Assembly (NCBI GenBank): GCA_016718605.1
Contig: JADKCY010000003.1
Location: 186,001-250,000 of the forward strand
DNA from: Lysobacterales bacterium
GTDB taxonomy: Bacteria > Pseudomonadota > Gammaproteobacteria > Xanthomonadales > Xanthomonadaceae
Direction: 5' to 3'
DNA: 64,000 nt
The notes under the pieces were generated by a model, which was not told the origin of the DNA, did not search any database, and saw only the letters and a list, made by a program, of their open reading frames with translations. Both the position numbers and the translations under genes were made by a program. Positions within the stretch are counted from its first letter, which is position 1. Each line of letters opens with the position of its first letter. Below are positions 51,241-60,816 of this stretch, piece by piece.

Positions 51241-51714
51241 ATGACGAAGTCCATTGCCCTGCCCGCAGGTAAGGTTGCGCTAGATGATGGAACCTACACC
51301 GACGTTTCGGTTCGCCAAGGTCGCTGGCTGGTGCTGTATGCGTACCCGAAAGACAGTACGCCCGGTTGCACACAGGAAGCCAACGATTTTCGAGATGTCC
51401 ACGACAAGTTCCTGGCACTCGACACGGATGTCTTTGGCTTGTCACGTGACTCAGTTGCATCGCACGCGCGGTTTCGTAGCAAACAGGCGCTACCCTTTCC
51501 ATTGATCAGCGATCCCGAAGAGGTTCTTTGCCAACATTTGGATCTGATCCAGGAAAAAGTGCTTTACGGAAAACGCTACCTGGGCTTGGTTCGCAGTACG
51601 TTTCTGTTTGATCCCACTGGTATCTGCCGTGCTGTTTGGAGCCCAGTCAAAGTAAAAGGTCACGCGCAACACGTGTTGGAAAAACTTCAGCAGCTTCGCC
51701 ATTCAAACGCCTGA
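51241..51714 (+). CDS. bcp: Thioredoxin-dependent peroxiredoxin (BCP/PrxQ)
   Basis: A 157-residue peroxiredoxin reducing H2O2 and organic peroxides. The peroxidatic Cys is in YPKDSTPGCTQEANDF; the usual PrxQ resolving Cys five residues later is replaced (QEAND), so it would be a 1-Cys form or use a distal cysteine (VLCQHLDL or GICRAVW). The catalytic Arg region in RSTFLFDPTGICR is present. It lies one base behind gcvR and 24 before phoH. Confidence 0.92.
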   Translation: MTKSIALPAGKVALDDGTYTDVSVRQGRWLVLYAYPKDSTPGCTQEANDFRDVHDKFLALDTDVFGLSRDSVASHARFRSKQALPFPLISDPEEVLCQHLDLIQEKVLYGKRYLGLVRSTFLFDPTGICRAVWSPVKVKGHAQHVLEKLQQLRHSNA

Positions 51715-51738
51715 CCTCCTACGGAGTGGAGCCTTTCG

Positions 51739-53139
51739 ATGATGACTCACGGCAAGCGGATCTACGTGCTCGACACCAACGTGCTGATGCATGACCCGAC
51801 GGCATTGTTCAAATTCGAAGAGCACGACATCTATCTTCCAATGACCGTGCTGGAAGAACTCGACTCTGGGAAGAAGGGTACGACCGAAGTTGCCCGCAAT
51901 GCGCGCCAGGTGAGTCGATTCATCAACGAACTGATTGAAGCTAACGGCGCAGGCGATATCCATCAAGGACTCCGTCTGTTGCGCCCACAATCGTTGAACC
52001 TGCGCGCGAACGGCGATATCGGCCGGCTGTTCTTTCAGACGGATGGCGAAAGTGTGCCGCGGAACAAGCGTGATTCTGGCGGGGACAATCAGATCCTGTT
52101 GTCGATCATCGGGCTGCGCAAGCAGCGCCCGAGCGCGGAAATCGTGCTGGTGTCCAAAGACATCAACATGCGCATCAAGGCAACCATCGCGGGGATTCCT
52201 GCCGAAGACTACGAGAATGATCGGGCGCTTGATGATTTCAATTTGCTCTACAGTGGGGCGCGAGAGCTTCCTGTGGATTTTTGGGATCGACACGAAGGCG
52301 ATCTTCGGTCGTGGATCGAACGCGGCCAAACCCGCTATGAAATTCGCCCAATGCCGGATGAAGCTTGGCGTCCCAACGAGTTTCTGTATCTTCCGGGCGA
52401 TGATCAGGTCGAGCTTCGCGTGATTGATTGCAACGCCGAGCGTTGCGTGCTGCAAATGGTGAACAACTACCGCAGCACAAGCCATCAGGTTTGGGGCGTC
52501 GCCGCACGAAACCGCGAGCAGAACTTTGCGCTCAACGCTTTGATGGATCCCGACGTCGACTTTGTCACACTGCTTGGAACGGCAGGCACCGGGAAAACCC
52601 TGCTGGCACTTGCCGCTGGCTTGACCCAAACACTGGACCAGCAGCGCTATCGGGAAATCATCATGACGCGCGCCACGGTTTCCGTCGGCGAAGACATCGG
52701 GTTCCTGCCCGGCACTGAAGAAGAAAAGATGACGCCGTGGATGGGCGCATTGACAGACAATCTAGAAGTGTTGACCTCACCGCAGGAGGGCGGCGCATGG
52801 GGGCGCGCTGCAACCAATGAACTTCTGGCGTCACGCATCAAGATTCGTTCGATGAACTTCATGCGCGGGCGGACCTTCCTCAGTCGCTATGTCATTATCG
52901 ACGAAGCACAGAACCTGACACCAAAGCAGATGAAAACGCTGCTTACGCGTGCTGGTCCGGGTACAAAGATGATTTGCCTTGGCAATGTCGAGCAAATCGA
53001 TACGCCGTACCTGACCGAGACCACTTCGGGCCTGACCTACGCTGTTGATCGTTTTCAGCATTGGGCACACAGCGCGCATATCACCTTGCGGCGTGGCGAG
53101 CGTTCCCGTTTGGCTGACTTCGCATCCGAGATGCTGTAG
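51739..53139 (+). CDS. PhoH-like protein: PIN domain fused to PhoH ATPase
   Basis: A 466-residue fusion. An N-terminal PIN nuclease domain (about 5–150: YVLDTNVLMHDP with the first Asp, then LVSKDINMRIKA) is joined to a C-terminal PhoH helicase/ATPase (about 240–460) with Walker A LLGTAGTGKTLLALA and Walker B RYVIIDEAQNLTPKQ. This PhoH2/YlaK type is proposed to act on RNA. GGAG precedes the first of two tandem ATGs. It closes the gcvR–bcp unit, with a hairpin after it. Confidence 0.92.
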   Translation: MMTHGKRIYVLDTNVLMHDPTALFKFEEHDIYLPMTVLEELDSGKKGTTEVARNARQVSRFINELIEANGAGDIHQGLRLLRPQSLNLRANGDIGRLFFQTDGESVPRNKRDSGGDNQILLSIIGLRKQRPSAEIVLVSKDINMRIKATIAGIPAEDYENDRALDDFNLLYSGARELPVDFWDRHEGDLRSWIERGQTRYEIRPMPDEAWRPNEFLYLPGDDQVELRVIDCNAERCVLQMVNNYRSTSHQVWGVAARNREQNFALNALMDPDVDFVTLLGTAGTGKTLLALAAGLTQTLDQQRYREIIMTRATVSVGEDIGFLPGTEEEKMTPWMGALTDNLEVLTSPQEGGAWGRAATNELLASRIKIRSMNFMRGRTFLSRYVIIDEAQNLTPKQMKTLLTRAGPGTKMICLGNVEQIDTPYLTETTSGLTYAVDRFQHWAHSAHITLRRGERSRLADFASEML

Positions 53140-53142
53140 GCG

Positions 53143-53187
53143 CGGCTTGGCTTATTGCCGGTGCAACAATGCCGATAAACCAAGCCG
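53143..53187 (+). terminator. Long hairpin after the PhoH-like gene
   Basis: CGGCTTGG (53143–53150) pairs with CCAAGCCG (53180–53187), and inner bases CTTAT/ATAA and GCCGG/TGCCG extend the stem. Followed by GAAAAG rather than T, so strength is uncertain. Confidence 0.5.
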
Positions 53188-53302
53188 AAAAGTCGACCAA
53201 GCAATGGCGTGGCTGACTTGAATCTGTCTCGATAACGCGTTAGTTCCCTAAGCCCATCCCCCCCCCGCAATCACACCTTCATGATCGCGGGGCCGTTGGG
53301 CT

Positions 53303-55630
53303 TCAATCGCCGCCCAACGTCGGGTCGCTATAGGACAAGATTGCTGCCTGAGTGCGTCGGAAACTCCCACCGGCTGCATTGTCAAAGCTGGCGTCAACAG
53401 TGACTCGACTGCCCGCGATACCCGCTCCGCCGCTCACCAGATTCAACGTCAGGCTGCCAACCCGGAACGACGTCTGTTCCGCAGGCATGGGGCAGCTACG
53501 GCAGTAGCCATTGACTTGCATGACATCGATCGAAGTGCCGTTGGTGAAATTCACTGCTTGCGAAATACCCCAGCGCGGCAGTCCTTGTTGGTCTGGATAG
53601 AACAGAATCGTAAACAACCCGTCGCCACCGATTCCGTCAAAACTCTGCATGGCGATGCCCCAACCTGCCTCACCTGGATCGGCCCAGATACTGCTGACGT
53701 CCGTCTGTACCTGCGTCGGAATCACGACAGGCTGCATGCACCACTGACCGGATTCTCCGCCGATCACATAACTCATGACGGCAAGCGGTCCATCAAGACG
53801 ACGCGCTGCGTTACCGTCCGCGCACGCCGGATGAAACTGAGCATCGTTGAAATCGATGCGAATTTGACCGTTATAGGAAGGGCTGGCGTCTTCGACAGAT
53901 CGCCCATCGGCGGTAAACAACATGCGCAACAAGCTGTCGCCATTGACAGACCGCTTGGGAACAAAGACGCCATCAATGACGGGGCCGCTTGCGACATACC
54001 ACTCTGGCTTACCCTGCGCATCATAACTATAGAAACCCAGGAAATACTCACTGTCGACGCCAACCAAGGCAGGCGAAATCCTCCTGAAATCAATACCATG
54101 CCCACTCCTAGTTGGATCAAAATACTGGAAGCTGGGTGCCTCGCTGAATGACCGTGTTCTCGCCCCGTCGGTTCGCCAGCCAACATCTTTCAGCACGCCT
54201 TTGCCAACGCCCAAATCACGCGGACCGCTGGAAATAATCCCGGGCAGCATCATTTGTGGCTGTAGCGTGTAGCGACTGTTCGCAACGTGAGAATAAGACG
54301 AGCCGCCTTCGATGGGACTAGGCGCATAGAGCCAAAGAAAATTATCCGGCGCAGGCGCGCTACCAAAGTTGCTGGCCAAAGCAGCTTCCGCAATCGCATT
54401 TTCACCGGCAAAGCGCAGGTGAACCAGAGAGGTCAGTGCGCTGACACGTTGTTCATCCGTGATCGCCAGAAAGGACAATCCGCTGCTTCCCACGTCGGCT
54501 GGCGTCCAACGCGTCTGCGCACCATAGGCATCATCGTAGAGCGGCGCGTTGTTCAACAGACGAATCTTCGACCCCAACGGTTGATCAGCACGAAAACCCG
54601 TATTGATGAGACCGACGAAACCCAGACCATGGGCGATTTCATGCATCGTTACAGTGACAAAACTGGGGTCATTGAGTGCACCAGTCTGAGTGAAGCCATA
54701 GTCGAATCCACGTGCCCCCAAACCATTCGGTCCATCGACGGTTGTATTGAACGTCGCGTCAACCTCATAGGCGGTTGCACAACTCATTCCTCCGATGATC
54801 CTGCACTGGGTGGTTCCCACTTGTTGTGCGGCTGCGGCCGCGGCGAACCACGTGTAGCCCCGCTCGAGACCCGGCAGATGCGCCCACGTTCCAAGGTCAT
54901 CGACAAAAAAATAGTTGGGGCCTGCTTGCGCCAACGTGAGGCTATTCCCCTCACCCAGGTTCTTCCAACAGCCACGCACACGCACAGGAACTCGCGGCTT
55001 GAGTTGATCGGTCAGCAAGCGCGCCGCTTCTTGCGCGGCAAGTCGTCGCTGCGCGCCAAGTGTTGATCCGCTATTCCCACGGACGGGTGTGGCCGCCGTG
55101 GCATCATTCCAGCCACTGATATCGCAGGGATCACTGCTATCACCCGCATCATCGAAAACCATCGAGATCGCGGCTACCGGCAACTGAGTGTCGAAACTGA
55201 CGCTGAGTTGGGCGTTGACGATGCTGGCATGATAGTTGATGAGCGCGATGTGCCAGCGCCCGGGCGTCAGCGCAACCGGGTTGCGGTCTGTGATCACCAC
55301 ATATTCCTCTCCTGCCGCCGACGCCGAACGATATTGGGCTTGGTCGAACAAGAAAACATCATCTACGCCGCCCTCTGATCGCAACTCGAAGGGGCGCGAG
55401 TAACGTATCAGAAGGTCTACATCATGACTGGGATTCGCCGCAGTCAGGGCGACGCGTATTGAGCGCGTGCCACCCGGAACATCAACCGCAAAGCTCGTCG
55501 TTGCCGATGAAGCAGCCATATCGAAGGTCTGAGGCACACCGGGCGCGACGAGCACCGGCGTCGATTGAGCCATTGCCAGAGTGGACCCAGCGCACAGCAC
55601 AAACCATAACACGCAGGTACGCATGATCAT
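53303..55630 (-). CDS. Secreted HExxH metalloprotease-like protein
   Basis: A 775-residue exported protein. After the signal peptide (1–21) comes a PPC-like beta domain (about 25–148), then a peptidase-like domain with HEIAHGLGFVG at about 330–340 in VTVTMHEIAHGLGF. The spacing is metzincin-like, but the third ligand position is Gly, not His or Asp, so the zinc site may be completed differently or the protein may be inactive. Cysteine pairs (CDISGW…, CRIIGGMSC) suggest disulfides. The C-terminal 280 residues form repeated beta units (SGHGIDFRR…, GEAGWGIAMQSF) seen in exoproteins of this order. It is coupled to the small gene upstream. Confidence 0.82.
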   Translation of the reverse strand: MIMRTCVLWFVLCAGSTLAMAQSTPVLVAPGVPQTFDMAASSATTSFAVDVPGGTRSIRVALTAANPSHDVDLLIRYSRPFELRSEGGVDDVFLFDQAQYRSASAAGEEYVVITDRNPVALTPGRWHIALINYHASIVNAQLSVSFDTQLPVAAISMVFDDAGDSSDPCDISGWNDATAATPVRGNSGSTLGAQRRLAAQEAARLLTDQLKPRVPVRVRGCWKNLGEGNSLTLAQAGPNYFFVDDLGTWAHLPGLERGYTWFAAAAAAQQVGTTQCRIIGGMSCATAYEVDATFNTTVDGPNGLGARGFDYGFTQTGALNDPSFVTVTMHEIAHGLGFVGLINTGFRADQPLGSKIRLLNNAPLYDDAYGAQTRWTPADVGSSGLSFLAITDEQRVSALTSLVHLRFAGENAIAEAALASNFGSAPAPDNFLWLYAPSPIEGGSSYSHVANSRYTLQPQMMLPGIISSGPRDLGVGKGVLKDVGWRTDGARTRSFSEAPSFQYFDPTRSGHGIDFRRISPALVGVDSEYFLGFYSYDAQGKPEWYVASGPVIDGVFVPKRSVNGDSLLRMLFTADGRSVEDASPSYNGQIRIDFNDAQFHPACADGNAARRLDGPLAVMSYVIGGESGQWCMQPVVIPTQVQTDVSSIWADPGEAGWGIAMQSFDGIGGDGLFTILFYPDQQGLPRWGISQAVNFTNGTSIDVMQVNGYCRSCPMPAEQTSFRVGSLTLNLVSGGAGIAGSRVTVDASFDNAAGGSFRRTQAAILSYSDPTLGGD

Positions 55631-55917
55631 TGGAAATCCCCCTCGCTACGCACATCTGTCGACTTCTTCGTCAAGTGCGGCGCGAAATCGACGGTTTCCG
55701 GCGCATCGCACTGCACCGCAATTCGCCCATCATTCAAGACAGACGCGCTTAGCTGCATTTCCACCGGGCGCCGGTCCGGCAACCGAGTCTGCGGCTTGCC
55801 TGCTGCCTTGCCACCACGCAATTGAAGCGGGTGCCACTCGATCGTTGGCGCAGCCCAACTTGGAAGCGCAAGTAGCGTCATCAATATAAAAATGAAAGCT
55901 CGTAGCGACAGGCGCAT
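55627..55917 (-). CDS. Small exported protein coupled to the metalloprotease
   Basis: A 96-residue protein with a signal peptide (MRLSLRAFIFILMTLLALPSW/AAP) and a mature part of about 75 residues with no family I recognise: basic in the first half, then VEMQLSASVLNDGRIAVQCD, beta-rich. GAGGAAACC precedes the ATG. Its stop overlaps the protease start (ATGA), so the two are made together. A secreted inhibitor, chaperone or substrate-binding partner for the protease is possible but unproven. Confidence 0.7.
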   Translation of the reverse strand: MRLSLRAFIFILMTLLALPSWAAPTIEWHPLQLRGGKAAGKPQTRLPDRRPVEMQLSASVLNDGRIAVQCDAPETVDFAPHLTKKSTDVRSEGDFQ

Positions 55918-56034
55918 GGTTTCCTCGACGCGATGGCAGAATCTGCGGATCATATCAGTGCCCAATTCTCTGCTGTGTCGGCCGTTTGCGCGGAAACGCA
56001 AATCACCCCGCGGCGGAGACCTGCTGAGAACCGG

Positions 56035-56841
56035 TCAGTGATGCTTGGCGACTGCATGATTCAGCACAACGAGGTCACCCAGCCCTGGTCGATAGGCACT
56101 CTGCAACGCGCGGTGCAGGAACGCGATGCCTTCAGTAACGGCATCCAGCAGGGTGAGGTTTTTCGCCAATCCCGCAGCGATTGCGGACGACAAACTGCAG
56201 CCCGTGCCGTGCGGCGATAGCGACAATCTGCCATGACGAAACTCGTGGACGACACCATCAACAAACAATCGGTCCACAACCTCTTGGCCTTCATCGAAGT
56301 GCCCGCCTTTCATGAGGACCGCCTGCACGCCACGCTCAAGCAAAACACTGGCGGCACGCATTAGATCGTTGCGCCCATCGATCCTGAAGCCAGCTAGCAC
56401 TTCTGCCTCAGGCAAATTGGGAGTGAGCAAGGTCGCCCTGGGTACCAATCTGCTCTGCAAGTGAGAGATCGCAGTGTCCTCCAGCAAAGAGGCTCCGCTA
56501 CTGGCAATCATCACCGGATCGAGCACCACGGGTCTTGTGAAGTCTCGGAGTGCATAGTCGACAGACCGGATTCGTTCGGCGTCGGCGAGCATGCCAATCT
56601 TGATCGCGCGCACGTCGAAGTCTTCCAGCAGACAGTAAATTTGTTGCGTCAAAAACTCGCACGGCGGAACCCAGACTGAGGTCACACCGCGCGTATTTTG
56701 TGCCGTGAGCGCCGCGATTGCGGTCAAACCGTGCACGCCCATTGCCATGAATGACTTCAAATCAGCCTGAATCCCTGCACCACCTCCGGAGTCAGACCCG
56801 GCAATGCTCAAGACCGACACACAACGTTGATTCGCCTCCAT
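56035..56841 (-). CDS. thiD: Hydroxymethylpyrimidine/phosphomethylpyrimidine kinase
   Basis: A 268-residue ribokinase-family enzyme performing the two HMP phosphorylations of thiamine synthesis. It opens SVLSIAGSDSGGGAGIQADLKSF, has VLDPVMIASSGASLL and TPNLPEAEVLAG, and ends with the anion-hole motif SPHGTGCSLSSAIAAGLAKN. ATG 56841, preceded by AAGGAG, gives the normal length; the longer frame does not look like part of the family. No other thi gene is adjacent. Confidence 0.94.
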   Translation of the reverse strand: MEANQRCVSVLSIAGSDSGGGAGIQADLKSFMAMGVHGLTAIAALTAQNTRGVTSVWVPPCEFLTQQIYCLLEDFDVRAIKIGMLADAERIRSVDYALRDFTRPVVLDPVMIASSGASLLEDTAISHLQSRLVPRATLLTPNLPEAEVLAGFRIDGRNDLMRAASVLLERGVQAVLMKGGHFDEGQEVVDRLFVDGVVHEFRHGRLSLSPHGTGCSLSSAIAAGLAKNLTLLDAVTEGIAFLHRALQSAYRPGLGDLVVLNHAVAKHH

Positions 56842-57320
56842 AAGCCGCTCCTTGCCAGACCCACCGAACAGACCCAATTGTCGCGCATTGGACAAGGTGG
56901 CCTTGGGAATCACCCTGTGTTGCTTTTTAGCGACAGCCATGGGTCATTTGGGTAACGCCTGCTGATACCGCACCGCGCTTGTGATCTACACGGACAAACT
57001 TGCGCCACCAAGCAAACGCATCGCGCAACCGCAACCGACAGCCACCTGCAATCGAACCTTCGCAACATCTCTTGTGCTGCGGCCGTGCGCGCACTTCTGG
57101 TCGGCGTTTCACGTAGCTCGTGACGGCCTAGTCCAAGCGACTTCTGTTCGGGGCCATCACTCGCGTCGCGTCCATCGCGTCGCATATTCACCACAACCCT
57201 TGACTTGCGTGTTGCTTTTTGGCCAAATGCCTATGCATATTGATATCTGCTGAAAGCGCTGCTGCTGTTGGGCTCGCTGAGCGATGAGGCTGCAAGACCC
57301 TAGTTTTTCAGGAACCCACA
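56842..57320. other. Intergenic region upstream of thiD
   Basis: 479 bases between thiD and the outer-membrane protein gene, divergent. A TTGACTTGCG stretch near 57201 and an AT-rich patch (57230–57250) could belong to the plus-strand promoter. No convincing gene, RNA or THI-box riboswitch is seen. Confidence 0.5.
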
Positions 57321-58475
57321 TTGAATATCCCGCGTCCACCTGCTCAAACGACCTTGCTGGCTTTCGCCGTCGCGGCCGCTTTTGCCTGTAGCTCGGATAC
57401 ATCCGCAGCAACAATGGACTGGAAAGCCTACATGAAGGCGAGTCTCACGCCTGATTTTCACTGGGCCGTTGTCGGCGCAGCGTCATCTGAGCGGGGACGT
57501 ACCCCATCGAGCAAAATTTTGGATCTTCATGCTGCGGGACTGAGACTCGCGCTAAGCGTTGAGACTCTGCAGTTTGAAGCTGGCGGCATCGCTGCCGCGC
57601 TACCCGGAGCCTACGGGGCCGGATCGCGCACAGTTTTCTCGCCCCAGGCGTGGACGCCTGCCTCGCGTCACTTGCTGTCCTCGCGTTTTGAATCCGACCG
57701 GTTTACCCCAACGTTGAACACCGTTATCGGTGCATCCGTAGATGCACATTTGGGCGTTGTCATTGCGTCGCAGCGTTTTGCGACGGCAGGGTTTGGGCAA
57801 TCATCCGTCGACGCTCAAAGCGGAGCACTGGTGCCTGGCGCCCGGTCCGAATGGTCTTCAGGTCAGGGCATGCACGTTGGGTTTGCCGGTCCGGCGCTGC
57901 CCGATCTTCGCTGGCAAGTGGCCGCGCAAACTCAAATTGATATGGATGCGTTCAAGTCTTACCGAGGCGTCTACTCGGAACCCGGTGACTTTGATGTTCC
58001 AGGGCGTGTCAGCGCCCAGTTGGCATGGTTGCCTAGCGATGTGGTATCGGTTTCTGCCAGTGTTGATCGTGTCTTCTACAGTGATGTCGAGGCTTTCACG
58101 TCAGGTGCGTTACCGGCTCGCTTTCTTGCCTTGCTTGGGGACAGCTCGTCGCCAAGTTTTGCTTGGCAAGATTTAACGGTCTTTGCGATGGAAGGCACCG
58201 TTCGTGATCGCTTCGACGGTCAATGGTCCTTGCGTTACACAACCCGTCAGCAACCGTCCCCCACCTCGCAATTGCTGGATATGGCGCTTGCTGAGGATTA
58301 CACCGATCTCAACCTGTCAGCTGCCTACCGGCGCTCCTTTGCCAATTTCGGTCAGTTGGCGCTGGGTGCCAGCTACGCGCCGTCGCAGTACTTCCTCGGG
58401 GTGTCGCCCTATGGCCGAAGTTATCAGCCAGGTCGCCAGCTAGAAGTTGAACTCAACTGGACGGTCGCTTTCTAA
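57321..58475 (+). CDS. Outer-membrane beta-barrel protein (FadL-like character)
   Basis: A 384-residue exported protein with a signal peptide (about 1–30) and a beta-barrel body. The end (GRSYQPGRQLEVELNWTVAF) closes on Phe after alternating residues, as in outer-membrane proteins. The stretch DRFDGQWSLRYTTRQQPSPTSQLLDMALAEDYTDLNLSAAYRR recalls the FadL/OmpP1 long-chain fatty acid transporter family, but I am not certain. Start TTG 57321, with AGGA nine bases upstream. A strong terminator follows. Confidence 0.7.
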   Translation: MNIPRPPAQTTLLAFAVAAAFACSSDTSAATMDWKAYMKASLTPDFHWAVVGAASSERGRTPSSKILDLHAAGLRLALSVETLQFEAGGIAAALPGAYGAGSRTVFSPQAWTPASRHLLSSRFESDRFTPTLNTVIGASVDAHLGVVIASQRFATAGFGQSSVDAQSGALVPGARSEWSSGQGMHVGFAGPALPDLRWQVAAQTQIDMDAFKSYRGVYSEPGDFDVPGRVSAQLAWLPSDVVSVSASVDRVFYSDVEAFTSGALPARFLALLGDSSSPSFAWQDLTVFAMEGTVRDRFDGQWSLRYTTRQQPSPTSQLLDMALAEDYTDLNLSAAYRRSFANFGQLALGASYAPSQYFLGVSPYGRSYQPGRQLEVELNWTVAF

Positions 58476-58533
58476 TTTTTGGGCCTCGCTGAAGAGGCCT
58501 GTTCCGAGAGAATCAAGTCAGGGCTTGATTTTG

Positions 58534-58563
58534 CAGGGCTTCCCACAGGAAGCCCTGTTTTTA
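58534..58563 (+). terminator. Rho-independent terminator
   Basis: CAGGGCTTCC (58534–58543), loop CACA, GGAAGCCCTG (58548–58557), then TTTTTA: a perfect ten-pair stem with T-run, about 60 bases after the outer-membrane protein gene. The rest of 58564–58773 shows no gene. Confidence 0.92.
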
Positions 58564-58773
58564 TTTGCGTCTCTGCAAAAGATGCTGACGCGCATCGCAC
58601 TGTCTCCCGTGTGCCGCTACGCCACCGCCCGGTGCGCAAACAAGTCCACGCGCTAGCGCGAGATTGCGAGTCAGGCGTTTCTTGGCCTCCACAAGACGAG
58701 TCCATCGCTTGGAAGGTCGATTCGCCGAACCAAATGCTTGTTGCTTAAGATCCGCATGTGTCTAAACAGCCTG

Positions 58774-59652
58774 TTACAACAACATCACTGCGACTCCTGA
58801 AAGTGTCAGAGCGATGCCAAAAACTGCTCGCCGACTAACCGATTCCTTCAGCCACAGCCATGCAAGCAAGACGATGAATGCCGATGCGGATTCATTCAAC
58901 ACTGCGGAAACAGAGGCTGGCGCGTACTTGTAGCCACCCAACCACATCAGCGTTGACAGGTATTGCCCGACAAATGCTGCTGGCAGCAACAAGCGCCAGG
59001 GTAGAACGGGCAGTCCGCGAATCAACGATCCAAGTTCACCACGCCAGATGAGTACAGCTCCCAGAACCACCAGGGCGGCACTCATACGAATCAACGTGAT
59101 CCACAGCAACGGACTGTCTTCCAGAACGCGTTTCACGATCACGATCGCCACGGCCATCACAGCAATCGAAAGTGCCCCCAGCAGCATGCCCCTGCGCTGT
59201 CCCGGCACGGCCACCTTCGACGGCGCGCGGTAACCAACCAGTAGTACGCCGGACATGACCAACGCGAATCCAACGACCTGTTGCAGTCCAAAGCGCTCCC
59301 CGAGGAACACGAACGATAGTGCTATCACGAACGGGCTGTAGAGGTTTCCGACGACTCCCATCGCGCCCGCACCAATCGTGTTCAATGCCCGCAGATACAA
59401 CACGTCTGCCAGCGCCATTCCAAGCACGCCACTAAGCGCAGTCAAGCCCCAATGCGCGGGAGATAGCGTTGGCCATGCAGGACCGTGAACCACCAGGACA
59501 CTCAGCACGAGCATCGCCCAGACCAGACTGTTCTTGACGAAGGTCAGCGCAAGAGGCGGCACGTGCTCGCCCAAACGTCGATAAAGAATGACGCCCACCG
59601 CCCACGCCAACGCACACGCTACCGAGAGCGCTTCACCCAAGCCCACCGGCAT
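58774..59652 (-). CDS. EamA/DMT-family transporter
   Basis: A 292-residue inner-membrane protein with ten predicted helices in two EamA repeats (about 5–135 and 150–290). The repeats show NTIGAGAMGVVGNLYSPFVIALSFVFLGERF and, in the second, PASVSAVLNESASAFIVLLAWLWLKESVSRRAVFG. Drug/metabolite exporters of this type have varied substrates that cannot be told from sequence. I chose ATG 59652 because the first helix begins directly after it. Confidence 0.9.
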   Translation of the reverse strand: MPVGLGEALSVACALAWAVGVILYRRLGEHVPPLALTFVKNSLVWAMLVLSVLVVHGPAWPTLSPAHWGLTALSGVLGMALADVLYLRALNTIGAGAMGVVGNLYSPFVIALSFVFLGERFGLQQVVGFALVMSGVLLVGYRAPSKVAVPGQRRGMLLGALSIAVMAVAIVIVKRVLEDSPLLWITLIRMSAALVVLGAVLIWRGELGSLIRGLPVLPWRLLLPAAFVGQYLSTLMWLGGYKYAPASVSAVLNESASAFIVLLAWLWLKESVSRRAVFGIALTLSGVAVMLL

Positions 59653-59847
59653 CGTCGATATCCAGCCTTTTTGCAAGACAACAGAGGCGCAGTATCTTCC
59701 CCCGCAATGGCTTTCGCACCACATCCATCCCAAATTGGGAAACACAGCCGCGAAACGTCAAGCGTTTCCGCAAAGTGCATGGCTGTGGGCGGTGCGCTAA
59801 GCCGTTGCGCGGCGCTAGACTGACGTGCCCCGGCGAGGAATTTGGCG

Positions 59848-60810
59848 ATGAAGTCGAAGTCGTTCTTGATACTGATAGTGGCCCTTTTTGCTGCACCGGC
59901 GCATCTTGCGTTTGCGCGCTCAGACGCCACCCTGCCAACGGTCTCCAGCGGCCGCATCGAGCGTTTGCAAGGCCTGGAGTTCAAGAGCGTTGACACTCGA
60001 ACGGTCGACATATGGTTACCTGCTGACTATCCCAATGCTGCACCGTACGAAACGCTTTACATGCACGACGGGCAGATGCTTTTCGATGCAGGGAACACAT
60101 GGAATCAACAGGAGTGGCGGGTCGATGAAGTCGCAACCGACTTGATGAAACATGGCGTCGTTCGTCCATTCATTGTGGTTGCGATAGCAAACGGCGGCAC
60201 GTCGCGATACGCCGAGTTCTTTCCACAGCGCGCGCTCAACTATCTCACCCCACCACAGCGCGATGAACTGCTCGCGCTGCAGCGCGAATCCGATGAAGCT
60301 CTGTTCGCCATACCGCCCGCTGCTGATGCCTACGCACGTTTTTTGGTGGAAGAACTGCGTCCTGTGATCGAGCGCGAGTATGCAGTCGCGAAGGGTGGAG
60401 CGCATGCCTATCTGATGGGATCCAGCATGGGCGGTCTGATTTCCGTTTACGCGCTGTCGAAATACCCCGATGCCTTCGCTGGCGCTGCGTGCCTGTCGAC
60501 ACATTGGCCGGGACTGTTCCGCCTCGAAGACAATCCGTTGCCTGAGGCATTGTTTGCGTGGCTGGATGCAGACTTACCCCACGCCGGAAAACACCGCCTG
60601 TATTTCGACCATGGCGATGCCACGCTTGATGCGCTTTACCCCGTCCTGCAGCCAAAGGTGGACGCCATCCTTACGAAGCATGGCTACACACAGGTCGATT
60701 GGCAGTCGCGGTACTTTCCGGGTGCGGAACACAGCGAGCAAGCCTGGGCAAATCGCTTGGATCAGCCGCTGCGATTCCTGTTCGGAAAATCACCCCAAGA
60801 CGGTAACTGA
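59848..60810 (+). CDS. Secreted esterase-like alpha/beta hydrolase
   Basis: A 320-residue exported hydrolase of the esterase D / PF00756 class. Signal peptide about 1–22. YETLYMHDGQMLFD gives the oxyanion region, the nucleophile elbow is LMGSSMGGLISVY, the acid lies in YFDHGDATLD and the His in FPGAEHSEQAWANR. Family members include carbohydrate esterases and siderophore esterases; substrate unknown. ATG 59848 has GAGGAA seven bases before it. Six bases separate it from the DUF6445 gene, so they are likely co-transcribed. Confidence 0.9.
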   Translation: MKSKSFLILIVALFAAPAHLAFARSDATLPTVSSGRIERLQGLEFKSVDTRTVDIWLPADYPNAAPYETLYMHDGQMLFDAGNTWNQQEWRVDEVATDLMKHGVVRPFIVVAIANGGTSRYAEFFPQRALNYLTPPQRDELLALQRESDEALFAIPPAADAYARFLVEELRPVIEREYAVAKGGAHAYLMGSSMGGLISVYALSKYPDAFAGAACLSTHWPGLFRLEDNPLPEALFAWLDADLPHAGKHRLYFDHGDATLDALYPVLQPKVDAILTKHGYTQVDWQSRYFPGAEHSEQAWANRLDQPLRFLFGKSPQDGN

Positions 60811-60816
60811 ACGGCC

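Noticed and set aside
53255..53300. A C-rich run and CCCCGC/GCGGGG pairing after the metalloprotease gene as a terminator
   Set aside because: The stem is short with an 18-base gap and no T-run; not strong enough to annotate.
56842..57320. TPP riboswitch upstream of thiD
   Set aside because: The conserved CTGAGA and related thi-box elements are not apparent on the minus strand upstream of thiD.
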